A stretch of DNA of 64,000 nucleotides from Streptomyces sp. SID13031 (GCF_010548305.1 NZ_JAAGLV010000011.1:124001-188000); one strand, 5' to 3'; counted from the stretch's first letter, positions 17,021 to 25,818 are shown. Numbers and translations: made by a program. Notes: generated by a model not told the origin, from the sequence alone.

Positions 17021-18118
17021 TCAGATGGTGGTGGCCTCTACGTCCCAGTCGTCCGGCAGGACGGGCGGGACCTCGACGGTGCTGGTGACGTCGACGAACG
17101 AGCCGGTTTCGATCGACTCGGTAATGGAGGCCATCACATCGACGACGTGGAACGCGAGCGCCCCGGTAGCCCGGTGCGGCCGGTCCTCGCGGATCGCGCG
17201 CGCCATCTCCAGTACGCCGGTACCACGCTCAGCTGTCGCCTCGGTGGTCTCCAGGACCTCCCAGTCCTCAGCGCCCCGGCGACGAATCTTGATCTCGCCG
17301 TCGAAGCGGTTCGGGTCCGGTACGGCGAGCGTCGCCTCGGAGCCGGTGATCTCCACGAACCCGCCCCGCGACAGCGGCGAGTCGAAGCTGAAGATGCTCT
17401 GCGACGACTGACCCGACTCGAACCGGGCGATCGCGCTGACGTGCGTCGGAACCGTCACGTCGAAGTCCGTGCCCTCCAGTGGCCCGGATCCGATCGTGCG
17501 CTTCTCCCGCGACTTCGAGCCGATCCCGGCGACGGCCGCGACCGGGCCGAACAGCTGCACCAGGGTGGTCAGGTAGTACGGGCCGATGTCCCAGAGCGGA
17601 CCGGCGCCTTCCTGGAAGAGGAAGGCCGGGTTCGGGTGCCAGGACTCCGGGCCGGGGGACTGCATCAGAGTCAGCGCGGTCAGCGGCTGACCGATGTCAC
17701 CGCGTTCGATGATCCGGCGCGACTCCTGCAGACCCGGCCCCAGGATGGTGTCGGGCGCGCACCCCAGCCGGAGTCCCGCGTCCTGAGCGGTCGCGAGCAG
17801 CTTGAGTCCGCTCTCCTGGTCGAGCGAGAACGGCTTCTCGCTCCACACATGCTTGCCTGCAGCAACGGCTGCCAGGGCGACCTCGACGTGCGCGATCGGG
17901 ATGGTCAGGTTGACCACGATCTCCACGTCGGGGTGGCCGAGCACGGCCTCGGGGCCGCCGTGGGCCTCGATCCCGTACTCCGCTGCCTTCGCCTCCGCGG
18001 CCTCCGGGCGCAGGTCGCCGATCGCGACCACCCTGAGGTCGGGGAAGCTCTGCATGCTCTTGAGGTAGGCGTCGGAGATCGTGCCGGCGCCGATCACGCC
18101 TACGCCGACAGCCGTCAT
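17021..18118 (-). CDS. Gfo/Idh/MocA-family NAD(P)-dependent sugar oxidoreductase
   Basis: A 365-residue Rossmann-fold dehydrogenase. The dinucleotide loop GVIGAGTISDAYLK is at residues 7-20, VNLTIPIAHVEVALAAVAAGKHVWSEKPF contains the conserved EKP, and the C-terminal alpha/beta domain includes LWDIGPYYLTTLVQLFG. It oxidises or epimerises a cyclic sugar or inositol, with an unknown exact substrate. Its start overlaps the stop of the isomerase gene upstream by four bases (ATGA), and the SGNH gene starts eight bases after it. The set probably works as one catabolic operon. Confidence 0.9.
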   Translation of the reverse strand: MTAVGVGVIGAGTISDAYLKSMQSFPDLRVVAIGDLRPEAAEAKAAEYGIEAHGGPEAVLGHPDVEIVVNLTIPIAHVEVALAAVAAGKHVWSEKPFSLDQESGLKLLATAQDAGLRLGCAPDTILGPGLQESRRIIERGDIGQPLTALTLMQSPGPESWHPNPAFLFQEGAGPLWDIGPYYLTTLVQLFGPVAAVAGIGSKSREKRTIGSGPLEGTDFDVTVPTHVSAIARFESGQSSQSIFSFDSPLSRGGFVEITGSEATLAVPDPNRFDGEIKIRRRGAEDWEVLETTEATAERGTGVLEMARAIREDRPHRATGALAFHVVDVMASITESIETGSFVDVTSTVEVPPVLPDDWDVEATTI

Positions 18119-18861
18119 TCGACGCCCTCCCCGGTGAGGTAGGTGAAGCTGCCCGCGACGGCGTCGAAGATGTCGCCCTCGAAGTCGTCGAGCTCGACCA
18201 CGCGCAGCGTGCCCGGCGATGCGGCGAGGATGTCGTTCACCGCGATGGAGCCGGCGCCGACCGCGACCTGCGCCTTGTTGTTCAGGGTGCCGTCGCCGTC
18301 CTTGACGTGCAGCGCCTTCACCCGGTCACCGAGCCGGCCGAGCAGAGCCGGTACGTCGGCGCCGCCGACCGCGGCCCAGTAGGTGTCGAGCTCGAGGATG
18401 ACGTCGTCGGACAGGTTGTCGGCCAGGATCTCCAGGCCGTGCACCCCGTCGATCACGGACTCCAGCTCGAAGTGGTGGTTGTGGTACCCGACGGTGATGC
18501 CGTGCTCGGCCGCCTCTTTGGCAGCCTCGTTCAGTGCCGCGGCCGTCGCCTTGATGTCGTCGGCGGACTGCCAGCGCGCGGGGTCGACGTACGGGTCGAT
18601 GACGGTGCCGATGCCGAGCTTCTTGGCCACCTCGAAGATCGGGCCGGACTCGTCGCGGAGCAGCCCGGCGTGCGTGGTGGGAGCCGAAAGACCGTACTTG
18701 GGCAGCGCCTCGGCCAGCTGGTCGGCCAGGCCGACGACACCGAAGGGCTCGACCTGGCGGTACCCGATCTCAGCGATCCGGGCGAGCGTGGCGTCGAAGT
18801 CCTCCTCCAGCCTGTACCGGACCGTGTAGAGCTGTAGGGACAGATTGTCCACTGCGACCAT
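18115..18861 (-). CDS. Sugar phosphate isomerase/epimerase (AP-endonuclease-2-type TIM barrel)
   Basis: A 248-residue xylose-isomerase-like TIM barrel. It begins LSLQLYTVRYRLEEDFDATLARIAEIGYRQVEPFG; YHNHHFELE and VILELDTYWAAVGG carry metal-ligand-like His, Glu and Asp residues, and VKALHVKDGDG follows. These proteins interconvert keto/aldo sugars or inositol intermediates and are nearly always paired with a Gfo/Idh dehydrogenase, as here. I use ATG 18861 because gaggag lies eight bases before it; an upstream ATG at 18900 lacks this. It is the first gene of the operon. Confidence 0.88.
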   Translation of the reverse strand: MVAVDNLSLQLYTVRYRLEEDFDATLARIAEIGYRQVEPFGVVGLADQLAEALPKYGLSAPTTHAGLLRDESGPIFEVAKKLGIGTVIDPYVDPARWQSADDIKATAAALNEAAKEAAEHGITVGYHNHHFELESVIDGVHGLEILADNLSDDVILELDTYWAAVGGADVPALLGRLGDRVKALHVKDGDGTLNNKAQVAVGAGSIAVNDILAASPGTLRVVELDDFEGDIFDAVAGSFTYLTGEGVE

Positions 18862-18921
18862 GTTTTTCTCTCCTCGTCTTCGGGGACTCCCGCTGCCCAT
18901 GAGAGCCCCCGGACTGGACTA

Positions 18922-19028
18922 GCCGAACCGGTTAAGTAACTCGCCGCAGCCTATCCCAGCCAGCCACCCCCGGACCACCCCATAATCACCAGTCGAGCCG
19001 CCTTCACAGCCTGAAGGCAAGCGCTTAC
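18922..19028. promoter_or_regulatory. Promoter region of the sugar operon with LacI-type operator candidates
   Basis: Two symmetric motifs lie upstream of the isomerase start. gaaccggttaagtaac (18925-18940) contains the core ggttaagta shared with the mannosidase spacer. caagcgcttacc (19018-19029) contains aagcgctt, a typical LacI-family half-palindrome pair. The gap 18862-19053 holds no gene. The LacI gene at 20752 is a possible but unproven regulator. Confidence 0.35.
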
Positions 19029-19053
19029 CCAGGATGCCGTTTCGTCAGGGCTG

Positions 19054-19995
19054 TCAGGTGAGGCCGAGTAGGCCGGCTGCGGTGGTGTCGAGGATCGCCT
19101 TCGTGTCCGCGTCGGACAGGTTGGCGCGTTCGATGTAGGTGACGGCCTCTTGGAAGGCTTCGCCGGATTGGTACGGGAAATCGGTGCCGAGGATGAGGCG
19201 GTCGGCGCCGAGGGTTTCGGCGGCGGCGTGGAGGGCGGGGAGGTGGTCGTGGGCGACGGTGTCGAACCACATCCTGCGGGCCGCCAGGCTTGGCTTCTCG
19301 GGGGTGTTCGGGGACTCCCAGGGTTGCTGGCGGTCCATCCGGTTGAGGGTCATCGGGAGGGCGCCGCCGAGGTGGGAGCCGATGATCTTGAGGTTGGGGA
19401 AGCGGCTCGGGATGCCGGCCAGGATGAGGTGGGTCAGTGCGACGGTGTCCTCGATCGGGGCGCCGATCGACCAGGTCATCGTTTCGCTGATCAGCTCCGA
19501 CTGGGCGCGGGTGCCGGCTGGGTGGACGTACAGGACTGAGCCGCGGCGGTCGAGTTCCTGGTAGATGGGGAGGAAGGAGGGGTCGTCGATCGGCTTCCCG
19601 AGTACGTCGGTGGTGATGGCGACGCCGAGCATGCCGAGGTCGTCGAGCGCGCGGGTCAACTCGGTCAGGGCGGCATCGGTGTGCGGGAACGGCAGGGTCG
19701 CGAAGGCGCGAAACCGATCCGGGTGGCGGCTGGTGAGTTCGGCGTACTCGTCGTTGACCCACTTGGCTGCCTCGGTGGCGTGCGCCGCGTCGTCGAGATG
19801 CGGCGAGGCCGGCGGCGTCGAGAGCACCTGCAGGTCGATACCGGCCCTGTCCATCAGCGCGAATCGCTTGTCCAGCTCTTCAGCCGTCGATCCCGCGCCG
19901 AGTCCGTGATGGGCGGGTGCCTCGGTGCTGCCGAAGCTCTCCAGCAGGTGCAGGTACTCCTCGCTCCACAGGTGAGCGTGTACGTCGATCCTCAT
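19054..19995 (-). CDS. Amidohydrolase-family protein (ACMSD-like decarboxylase/hydrolase)
   Basis: A 313-residue metal-dependent TIM barrel of the amidohydrolase-2 type, which includes aminocarboxymuconate-semialdehyde decarboxylase and related (de)carboxylases. Likely metal and catalytic residues are RIDVHAHLW (His-x-His), LYVHPAG (His), KIIGSHLGG (His) and LILGTDFPY (Asp). The ATG at 19995 directly opens the barrel and has agga-type SD bases upstream. It is divergent from a MarR gene across a perfect 18-bp palindrome, so MarR very likely controls it. The substrate, perhaps an aromatic acid, is unknown. Confidence 0.85.
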   Translation of the reverse strand: MRIDVHAHLWSEEYLHLLESFGSTEAPAHHGLGAGSTAEELDKRFALMDRAGIDLQVLSTPPASPHLDDAAHATEAAKWVNDEYAELTSRHPDRFRAFATLPFPHTDAALTELTRALDDLGMLGVAITTDVLGKPIDDPSFLPIYQELDRRGSVLYVHPAGTRAQSELISETMTWSIGAPIEDTVALTHLILAGIPSRFPNLKIIGSHLGGALPMTLNRMDRQQPWESPNTPEKPSLAARRMWFDTVAHDHLPALHAAAETLGADRLILGTDFPYQSGEAFQEAVTYIERANLSDADTKAILDTTAAGLLGLT

Positions 19996-20019
19996 GGTCC
20001 TGGTTCCTCTCTCTTCCGA

Positions 20020-20054
20020 AGTATCTAACACAACAGTATCTAACATGTTAGATA
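20020..20054. promoter_or_regulatory. MarR operator: perfect 18-bp palindrome plus extra half-site
   Basis: tatctaacatgttagata (20037-20054) is a perfect palindrome in the divergent spacer. A further copy of its left half, gtatctaaca, lies at 20021-20030, 16 bases away. Position 20 bases before the MarR start and 42 before the amidohydrolase start fits repression of both. Binding by the MarR protein is inferred from geometry. Confidence 0.75.
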
Positions 20055-20074
20055 TTCCAAGGTACACTCATCCC

Positions 20075-20545
20075 ATGGCAACGGACCAGCAGTTCGAGGA
20101 CTTCGTCACCGCGACCCACGACCTGTATGCCGCCATGCGCCGCAATCGCGCCCAACTGGCTCGCGACGCCGCGGGCCTCTCCCTGTCCCAGTTGGCCCTG
20201 CTGGACGCCGTAGCCACCGACGGTCCTTTGGCGGTCGGCGAAATCGCCACCCAAGCAGGCGTCTCAGGCCCCAACGCCACCCGCATGCTCAAGCAGCTGG
20301 AGCAATCCGGCGTAGTAACCCGAACCCGTTCCCCTCAAGACGAACGCAAGGTAGTAGTCGACCTAACCCCCCAAGGCCGAGCCCTCTACACCCAGAACCG
20401 CAACGCCCTCCGCACCTCCCAGCAAGCCCACTGGTCCACCCTCAACCCCACCCAGCGAACCCAATTCGTCAAGGTCCTCCAGCAAATGGCGGTCATGATC
20501 CCCGAATGGATCCCGGTCCCCCCTGTGCCGAAGGACAGGAAGTAG
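20075..20545 (+). CDS. MarR-family transcriptional regulator
   Basis: A 156-residue winged-helix regulator: FVTATHDLYAAMRRNRAQLARD (dimer helix), LSLSQLALLDAVATDGPLAVGEIATQAGVSGPNATRMLKQLEQSG (HTH) and TRTRSPQDERKVVVDLTPQGRAL (wing with the DxR signature). Start ATG 20075 places the first helix correctly; upstream in-frame ATGs would run through the operator. It sits divergently from the amidohydrolase with a perfect palindrome between them, a usual arrangement for repression relieved by a phenolic or similar ligand. Confidence 0.9.
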   Translation: MATDQQFEDFVTATHDLYAAMRRNRAQLARDAAGLSLSQLALLDAVATDGPLAVGEIATQAGVSGPNATRMLKQLEQSGVVTRTRSPQDERKVVVDLTPQGRALYTQNRNALRTSQQAHWSTLNPTQRTQFVKVLQQMAVMIPEWIPVPPVPKDRK

Positions 20546-20751
20546 TTGCTGGTCGGGGTTTTCGTGAGCGCGAGAGGCGGGCGGTAGTCGCCTGGCTACT
20601 GTTCGTGTTCGCAGCGGGTGGGTTTGATCAAATGGTTGCTCTGGGTGGTGGAAAGCGGTTACCTAGAGACGGGGAGTACACGGGGGTCGCAGAATGGGGG
20701 CTTACCGGACCGCCCGTCACGGTTCGGACCGCCCGTTCGAAGGAGGCCATC

Positions 20752-21765
20752 GTGCCCCGAATCACGATCAAGGAGATCGCCCGACGGGCCGGCGTCTCCA
20801 AAGGCGCGGTTTCGTACGCGCTGAACAACCAGCCGGGGGTCAGTGAGGCTACCCGGGCTCGTGTGCTGAAGGTCGCCGAGGAGTTGGAGTGGGTGCCCAA
20901 CCGGGCGGCCCGGCAGTTGTCGGCCGCGCGGAGCGAGACGCTCGGTCTGATCCTGGCCAGGAGCGCCAAGACCTTGAGTGAGGAACCGTTCTACATGGGC
21001 TTCGTCGGTGGCGTGGAGTCCGTGCTGAGTGACCGGTCGTACGCGCTCGCCCTGCAGGTCGTGCCCGACCTGGCCGACGAGATGGCGACGTATCGGAAGT
21101 GGGCTGCCGAGCGCCGGGTGGATGGGGTGCTGGTGGTCGATCTGCGGGTCGACGATCCGCGGATACCCCTGCTGCGCAAGCTCGAACTGCCCGCGGTGCT
21201 GGTCGGGGATCCGGCGCTCGCGGACGGTCTGACCTGTGTCTGGACCGACGGTACGACGGCGATGTACGCCGCGGTGGAGCACGTCGCGTCGCTCGGTCAT
21301 CAAGCGATCGCCCGGGTGGCCGGGCCGCCTGAGCATGGTCATGTGTGGATCCGGGATCAGGCGTTCGCGGCGGTGAGCCGGCGACTCGGGCTGGATGCGC
21401 GGGTCGTGCACACCGACTTCTCCGGTGAGGAAGGCGCTGCCGCGACGCGGGAGTTGATGGCAGGCGAGGCGAGGCCGACGGCGATCATCTACGACAACGA
21501 TCTGATGGCCGTCGCCGGGTTGTCGGTGGTGAACGGTCTCGGGCTCCGTTCGCCGGACGACGTCACGCTGGTCGCCTGGGACGACTCGACGCTGTGCCGG
21601 CTGACCCATCCGACGCTGACCGCGATGAGCCACAACATCGTTGCCTACGGCGCTGAAGTCGCCCACCGCCTGTTCGATCTGCTGGACGGTGCGCTGCCGC
21701 AGTCGCACCTCTACTCCACCCCCGCGCTCGTCGTGCGCGGCAGCTCGGGGCCGCCACCCGCCTGA
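20752..21765 (+). CDS. LacI-family transcriptional regulator
   Basis: A 337-residue repressor: N-terminal HTH ITIKEIARRAGVSKGAVSYALN, hinge AARQLSAARSETLGLIL, and a periplasmic-binding-protein-like sugar domain ending in DVTLVAWDDSTLCRLTHPTLTAM. The GTG start at 20752 is preceded by aggagg at five bases, which is decisive over the longer frame. A gcggttacc element lies about 95 bases upstream and may be autoregulatory. No transporter genes adjoin it, so the regulon is unknown. The mannosidase/isomerase genes 2-6 kb away are candidates because of their LacI-like operators. Confidence 0.9.
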   Translation: MPRITIKEIARRAGVSKGAVSYALNNQPGVSEATRARVLKVAEELEWVPNRAARQLSAARSETLGLILARSAKTLSEEPFYMGFVGGVESVLSDRSYALALQVVPDLADEMATYRKWAAERRVDGVLVVDLRVDDPRIPLLRKLELPAVLVGDPALADGLTCVWTDGTTAMYAAVEHVASLGHQAIARVAGPPEHGHVWIRDQAFAAVSRRLGLDARVVHTDFSGEEGAAATRELMAGEARPTAIIYDNDLMAVAGLSVVNGLGLRSPDDVTLVAWDDSTLCRLTHPTLTAMSHNIVAYGAEVAHRLFDLLDGALPQSHLYSTPALVVRGSSGPPPA

Positions 21766-21825
21766 TGTGGGTTTGCCGCCCCGCGCAGGGCAAGGGCGGG
21801 TGTTGGGGCGGCTCGGGGGTGGTGG

Positions 21826-23925
21826 TCAGGCGGGGGCGGCGGTGACTTTCACCGGTACGCCGTTCAGGGCGGCGGTGCCTGCGATGGGGTCGGTCAGGGT
21901 GCTGTCGGTGATGTCGTTGATGCTTGCGCCGGCGACCTGGCTGGCCACCGACAAGCGCACTCCCGGGCGGCCGTGGCCGAAGCCGTGCGGGAGGCTGACC
22001 ACGCCGGGCATCATGTCGTTGCTGGAGGCAACTTCTACCGAGATGGTGCCCGCGGCCGAGCTGATCTCCACCAGCTGGCCGTCCGTCAGGTCGCGTGAGC
22101 GCAGGTCGTCGGGGTTCATCAGCAGCTGGTGGCGCGGCTTGCCCTTCACCAGGCGGGCCGAGTTGTGCATCCAGGAGTTGTTGCTGCGCAGATGCCGCCG
22201 CCCGATCAGCAGCAGGCCGTCATCGGCAGGGCCCGTGAACAGAGCTGAGAAAGCGCGCGGCAGGTCGTCGATGATCATCGCCGGCGCGAGGTCGATCCGC
22301 TTCGTCTTCGTGTACAAGCGGCCCGGCAGCGCCGGCTGCAGCGGCCCGAGATCCACCCCGCCGACCGACTTCCGCAACTTGCGCACGGACAGCCGGTACG
22401 GCCCGATCCGCAACCCGAGGTCGACAACACGGCGAGGTGACAACCGCAGTCGCAACGAGGTGATGGCCCGCTGCCGAAGCCGGCCGCTATCCAACAGAGC
22501 GAGCCCCAACCCGCGGAAGATCTCCCAGTCGTGTCGCGACTCCGACGGCCGCGGCAGTACGGCGTCGTTCCACCGAGCAGTGTTCCGTACTGCGAGCTGG
22601 TGGAAAGCCAAGTCGTAGTGATCCCGTTCCAGCGGCGGCGTAGGCGGCAGGATCACATCCGCATGCCGGGTCGTCTCGTTGATGTACGGATCCACGCAGA
22701 CCATGAAGTCCAGCGTCTCCAGCGCCTCGTCCAACCGCCGGCCGTTCGGCGTCGACAACACCGGATTGCCCGCGATCGTCACCATCGCCCTGATCTGTCC
22801 GTCGCCCGGCGTCAGGATCTCGTCGGCCATCGCCGACGCCGGCAACTCGCCGCCGAACTCGGGCAGCGACCGCACCCGGCTCGTCCACGCCCCGATATGC
22901 CCCTTCCCGATCCCACGCAACGTATCGACCGCCGGCCGCGGAAACATTGACCCACCCGGCCGATCGAGATTGCCGGTGATGATGTTGAGCACCTGCACGG
23001 CCCACTGGCAGATCGCGCCGAACTGCTGCGTCGACACCCCGAGCCGCCCATAACAAGCAGCCTTGTCAGCGGCAGCGAACTCCCGCGCAATACGCCGGAT
23101 GTCATCGGCCGCAATCCCCGTCACCGCAGCCGCCCGCTCCGGCGTCCAGTCCCGCGTCACCTCGTCGACAACCGAGAGGCTGTCGACATACGACGCCACA
23201 GCAGTCGTCCCGTCGCGCAGGATCTGATGGATCAGAGCGAGCAGGAAAGCAGCATCGGTACCAGGCCGTACGAAGTGATGTTCGTCAGCCACCGCCGCGG
23301 TCTCGGTCCGCCGTGGGTCGATCACCACGACCCGCCCACCACGCTTCTGTACTTCCTTCAGCCGCCGCCCGAAGCCGGGCGCGGTCATCATGCTCCCGTT
23401 GGACGCGAGCGGATTCGCCCCGAGCATCAGCAGGTACGACGTCCGGTCGATGTCCGCCACCGGAACCATCAGCTGGTGCCCATACATCAGATGAACAGCC
23501 AGCATGTGCGGCAACTGATCGACCGACGTCGCGCTGAACCGGTTCCGCGTCTTGAGCAGCCGAACGACAGTCGGCATGTGCGTCATCGCGCCGACGCTGT
23601 GCACATTCGGGTTGCCGAGGTACACGCCGACCGAGTTGCGCCCATGATCCTTCTGCACGGCACGCAGCCGGGTGGCGACATACGCATACGCCTCGTCCCA
23701 CCCCAGCTCCTCCCAGCCGGTGGCGGTACGGCGTACCGGCTGGGTGAGGCGGTCCGGGTCTTCCTGGAGATCGCGGAGCGCGACAGCTTTGGGGCAGATG
23801 TGCCCACGGGACAACGGATCCGCCTCGTCACCGCGGATGTCGGTGACGCGGCCGGCCTCGACGGTCACGAGCACACCGCAAATGGCCTCACACAGGTTGC
23901 ACGAAGTACGCCGGACGGTCGCCAT
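21826..23925 (-). CDS. Molybdopterin-dependent oxidoreductase with N-terminal 4Fe-4S site
   Basis: A 699-residue enzyme of the DMSO reductase/formate dehydrogenase superfamily, binding bis-molybdopterin guanine dinucleotide. The N-terminal cluster motif is CNLCEAICGV with the fourth Cys in GHICPKA. MLGANPLASNGSM and VVVIDPRRTETA are cofactor-binding blocks; VCVDPYINETTRHADVILPPTPPLERDHYD and the C-terminal beta-barrel (LLMNPDDLRSRDLTDGQLVEI) complete the family layout. Where formate dehydrogenases carry Cys or Sec as metal ligand, the region SATSVDQLPHMLAVHLMYG has none, so an Asp or other ligand is likely. There is no Tat signal, hence cytoplasmic. It starts 35 bases after the kinase-like gene and shares its strand. 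Substrate unknown. Confidence 0.87.
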   Translation of the reverse strand: MATVRRTSCNLCEAICGVLVTVEAGRVTDIRGDEADPLSRGHICPKAVALRDLQEDPDRLTQPVRRTATGWEELGWDEAYAYVATRLRAVQKDHGRNSVGVYLGNPNVHSVGAMTHMPTVVRLLKTRNRFSATSVDQLPHMLAVHLMYGHQLMVPVADIDRTSYLLMLGANPLASNGSMMTAPGFGRRLKEVQKRGGRVVVIDPRRTETAAVADEHHFVRPGTDAAFLLALIHQILRDGTTAVASYVDSLSVVDEVTRDWTPERAAAVTGIAADDIRRIAREFAAADKAACYGRLGVSTQQFGAICQWAVQVLNIITGNLDRPGGSMFPRPAVDTLRGIGKGHIGAWTSRVRSLPEFGGELPASAMADEILTPGDGQIRAMVTIAGNPVLSTPNGRRLDEALETLDFMVCVDPYINETTRHADVILPPTPPLERDHYDLAFHQLAVRNTARWNDAVLPRPSESRHDWEIFRGLGLALLDSGRLRQRAITSLRLRLSPRRVVDLGLRIGPYRLSVRKLRKSVGGVDLGPLQPALPGRLYTKTKRIDLAPAMIIDDLPRAFSALFTGPADDGLLLIGRRHLRSNNSWMHNSARLVKGKPRHQLLMNPDDLRSRDLTDGQLVEISSAAGTISVEVASSNDMMPGVVSLPHGFGHGRPGVRLSVASQVAGASINDITDSTLTDPIAGTAALNGVPVKVTAAPA

Positions 23926-23960
23926 CCAGCCAAACTACTCCGCAGTAGCCGACTCGACCA

Positions 23961-24479
23961 CTACTCGAACCGGGCCTCGTCGAGGCGGCCGAGGATGGCG
24001 TCGACGGTCTCGTGTGGGGAGAGGTCGGAGTTGTCGAGCCAGAGGCCGCGGCGCGGGCTGAAGGCGTGCAGTTCGTAGTCGAGCTCGTCGACCGAGTGCC
24101 CGTGGTCGGAGCCGAGCCGGTCGTGGATCACCTCGGGTCGCGGAGTGAGCACGACCAGGTACCGGGGGCGGGTCTCGATCCCGTCGAGGAACTCGCGCAG
24201 CAGCTCGCCGATCACGACATCCTCGAGTACCACCGTGAAGCCGCCCTGCGCGTAACTGTCGGCGGCCTGGCAGGCGAGCCGGTAGCGCAGCTTGAGCTGC
24301 TTTTGCGCCTCCGCGCCGTTCTCGGCGACGGACGACGCCTGGCCGCTGACGATCATCCGCCGGAACACGTCACCGTGCAGATGGACGCCGTACTGGAACC
24401 GCTCGGCGAGCAGTTGGGAGACGGTGGATTTGCCGGCCGCCATGATCCCGCTGACGACGATCACCCCCTCGGTCTCCAT
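23961..24479 (-). CDS. Small P-loop kinase/ATPase (AAA_33-type)
   Basis: A 172-residue nucleotide-binding protein with Walker A VSGIMAAGKSTVSQ at residues 9-22. HLHGDVFRRMIV follows, then a lid-like region RYLVVLTPRPEVIHDRLGSDHG. This resembles the small kinases grouped with chloramphenicol phosphotransferase and gluconate kinase. The phosphate acceptor is unknown. It lies immediately upstream of the molybdopterin enzyme on the same strand and may be cotranscribed. Confidence 0.75.
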   Translation of the reverse strand: METEGVIVVSGIMAAGKSTVSQLLAERFQYGVHLHGDVFRRMIVSGQASSVAENGAEAQKQLKLRYRLACQAADSYAQGGFTVVLEDVVIGELLREFLDGIETRPRYLVVLTPRPEVIHDRLGSDHGHSVDELDYELHAFSPRRGLWLDNSDLSPHETVDAILGRLDEARFE

Positions 24480-24533
24480 ACAGGGGATCGTGCCACCCGG
24501 GACAACCTTTTAGTCAGGCCTCGTCCATCTACT

Positions 24534-25142
24534 TCAGCGGCGCAAGGGCTGTAGCTCGAGAAGATGCCCGCGAAGGATCTCGCGGACCCGCTCCGGTGTG
24601 CTGACGGTGGGCTGCACGGCGGCATGCAGGGAGAGGCCGTCGATCAGCGCGTGCAGCCGTTCGGTCTCCAGGTCGAGCCGCAGGTTCGGGCGGAGGCCAC
24701 CGGCTTGGGCGAGGTTGTGAAGCAGCATTTCGCAGAGGCTGCGAAGACCCTGGTTGACCGGGGCGAGGAGGTCGCGGAGTGCGCCGGCGCCGGACTCGGC
24801 CTGGGCCTGGGCGGTGAAGGAGAGCCAGATGTCGAACTCGGCCTGCCGTTCGGTGTCGAGCGGGATCACCTCCTCCAGGTACCGCAGCGCGATCTCGGTC
24901 GGCGAACCGGTGGGCTCGATGGCCTGGATCCGCTCGCCCACGCGACGCGACACCAGGTCCATCGCGAAGGCGATCAGACCGGCCTGGTCGGGGAAGTAGT
25001 AGCGCACGGCGCCGGCGGACCAGCCCGCCTCGGTGGCGACGGTACGGACCGAGGCGGCCCGGATCCCGTCGCGGCGGACCACCCGCCACAGCGCCTGGGC
25101 GATCTCCTCGCGGCGGGTGTCGTGATCGACGATCTTCGGCAT
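24534..25142 (-). CDS. TetR-family transcriptional regulator
   Basis: A 202-residue repressor with the HTH in REEIAQALWRVVRRDGIRAASVRTVATEAGWSAGAVRYYFPDQAGLIAFAM (residues 11-61, given in pieces: GWSAGAVRYYF is the recognition helix). The rest is all-helical ligand and dimer domain. It is divergent from a membrane-protein gene, and an imperfect 16-bp palindrome lies between them, so local autoregulation and control of the membrane protein are likely. The effector is unknown. Confidence 0.88.
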   Translation of the reverse strand: MPKIVDHDTRREEIAQALWRVVRRDGIRAASVRTVATEAGWSAGAVRYYFPDQAGLIAFAMDLVSRRVGERIQAIEPTGSPTEIALRYLEEVIPLDTERQAEFDIWLSFTAQAQAESGAGALRDLLAPVNQGLRSLCEMLLHNLAQAGGLRPNLRLDLETERLHALIDGLSLHAAVQPTVSTPERVREILRGHLLELQPLRR

Positions 25143-25152
25143 CTGACCTTTT

Positions 25153-25168
25153 TAGCACAGCTGTGTTA
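25153..25168. promoter_or_regulatory. TetR operator candidate
   Basis: tagcacagctgtgtta is a 16-bp palindrome with one mismatched pair. It starts 10 bases upstream of the TetR start codon and 52 bases before the divergent membrane-protein gene. The location covers the likely TetR promoter. Binding is inferred. Confidence 0.6.
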
Positions 25169-25220
25169 GAGTCGCTGTATTGACACGGTCGTACTGAATA
25201 AAACGAAGGAGTGAAATCCC

Positions 25221-25778
25221 GTGCTGCTCGCTGTGATCGTCGGGTGTGAGATCGGCTTCTGGGTCCTGCTCGCCGCCGGAATGGGGACGCGCTACCTGCT
25301 GCGGTTGCCGCGGCTGGGGATGGTGCTGCTCGCGATGGTCCCGCTGGTGGACGTCGTGCTGCTGATCGCCGGCGTGATCGACATCCGGGCCGGGAGCGAG
25401 CCGTCGTTCAAGCACTCGCTGGCGGCCATCTTCATCGGGGTCAGCGTCGGGTTCGGCCACCAGAGCCTCAAGTGGGCGGACGGCTGGGCGGCGTACAGGT
25501 TCGCCGGTGGGCCGCGGCCGCGCAAGCCGGCGAAGGGCACTCGGGAGAAGGCCCGCCACGAGCGCCAGGGCTGGTACCGGCACGTGCTCGCGTACGGCGT
25601 GGGTGTCGGCGTGATGATCGCTCTCGGGCTGCTGTCCGGCAAGGGTTTCGACGCGCTGCTCGGCCCGGCATGGCCCTGGACCATCGTGCTCGTGATCGAC
25701 GGTCTCGTCTCGTTCAGCTACCGCACCGAGGTGAATGAGGACGACGAGAAGAAGATCGTCGAGAAGCAAGCGGCCTGA
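25221..25778 (+). CDS. Integral membrane protein, function unknown
   Basis: A 185-residue protein with four to five hydrophobic segments (about 2-24, 33-53, 66-80, 120-140 and 150-165). It has a basic cytoplasmic loop PRPRKPAKGTREKARHERQG in the middle and a charged tail EVNEDDEKKIVEKQ. GTG 25221 has aaggag upstream at about nine bases. It is divergent from a TetR gene and probably controlled by it. I do not recognise the family; a role in drug or envelope-stress resistance would be a guess from the TetR pairing. Confidence 0.75.
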   Translation: MLLAVIVGCEIGFWVLLAAGMGTRYLLRLPRLGMVLLAMVPLVDVVLLIAGVIDIRAGSEPSFKHSLAAIFIGVSVGFGHQSLKWADGWAAYRFAGGPRPRKPAKGTREKARHERQGWYRHVLAYGVGVGVMIALGLLSGKGFDALLGPAWPWTIVLVIDGLVSFSYRTEVNEDDEKKIVEKQAA

Positions 25779-25818
25779 CCTCCCCACCAGACCCGTCCGA
25801 AAGCCGTACCTTTCAGGC

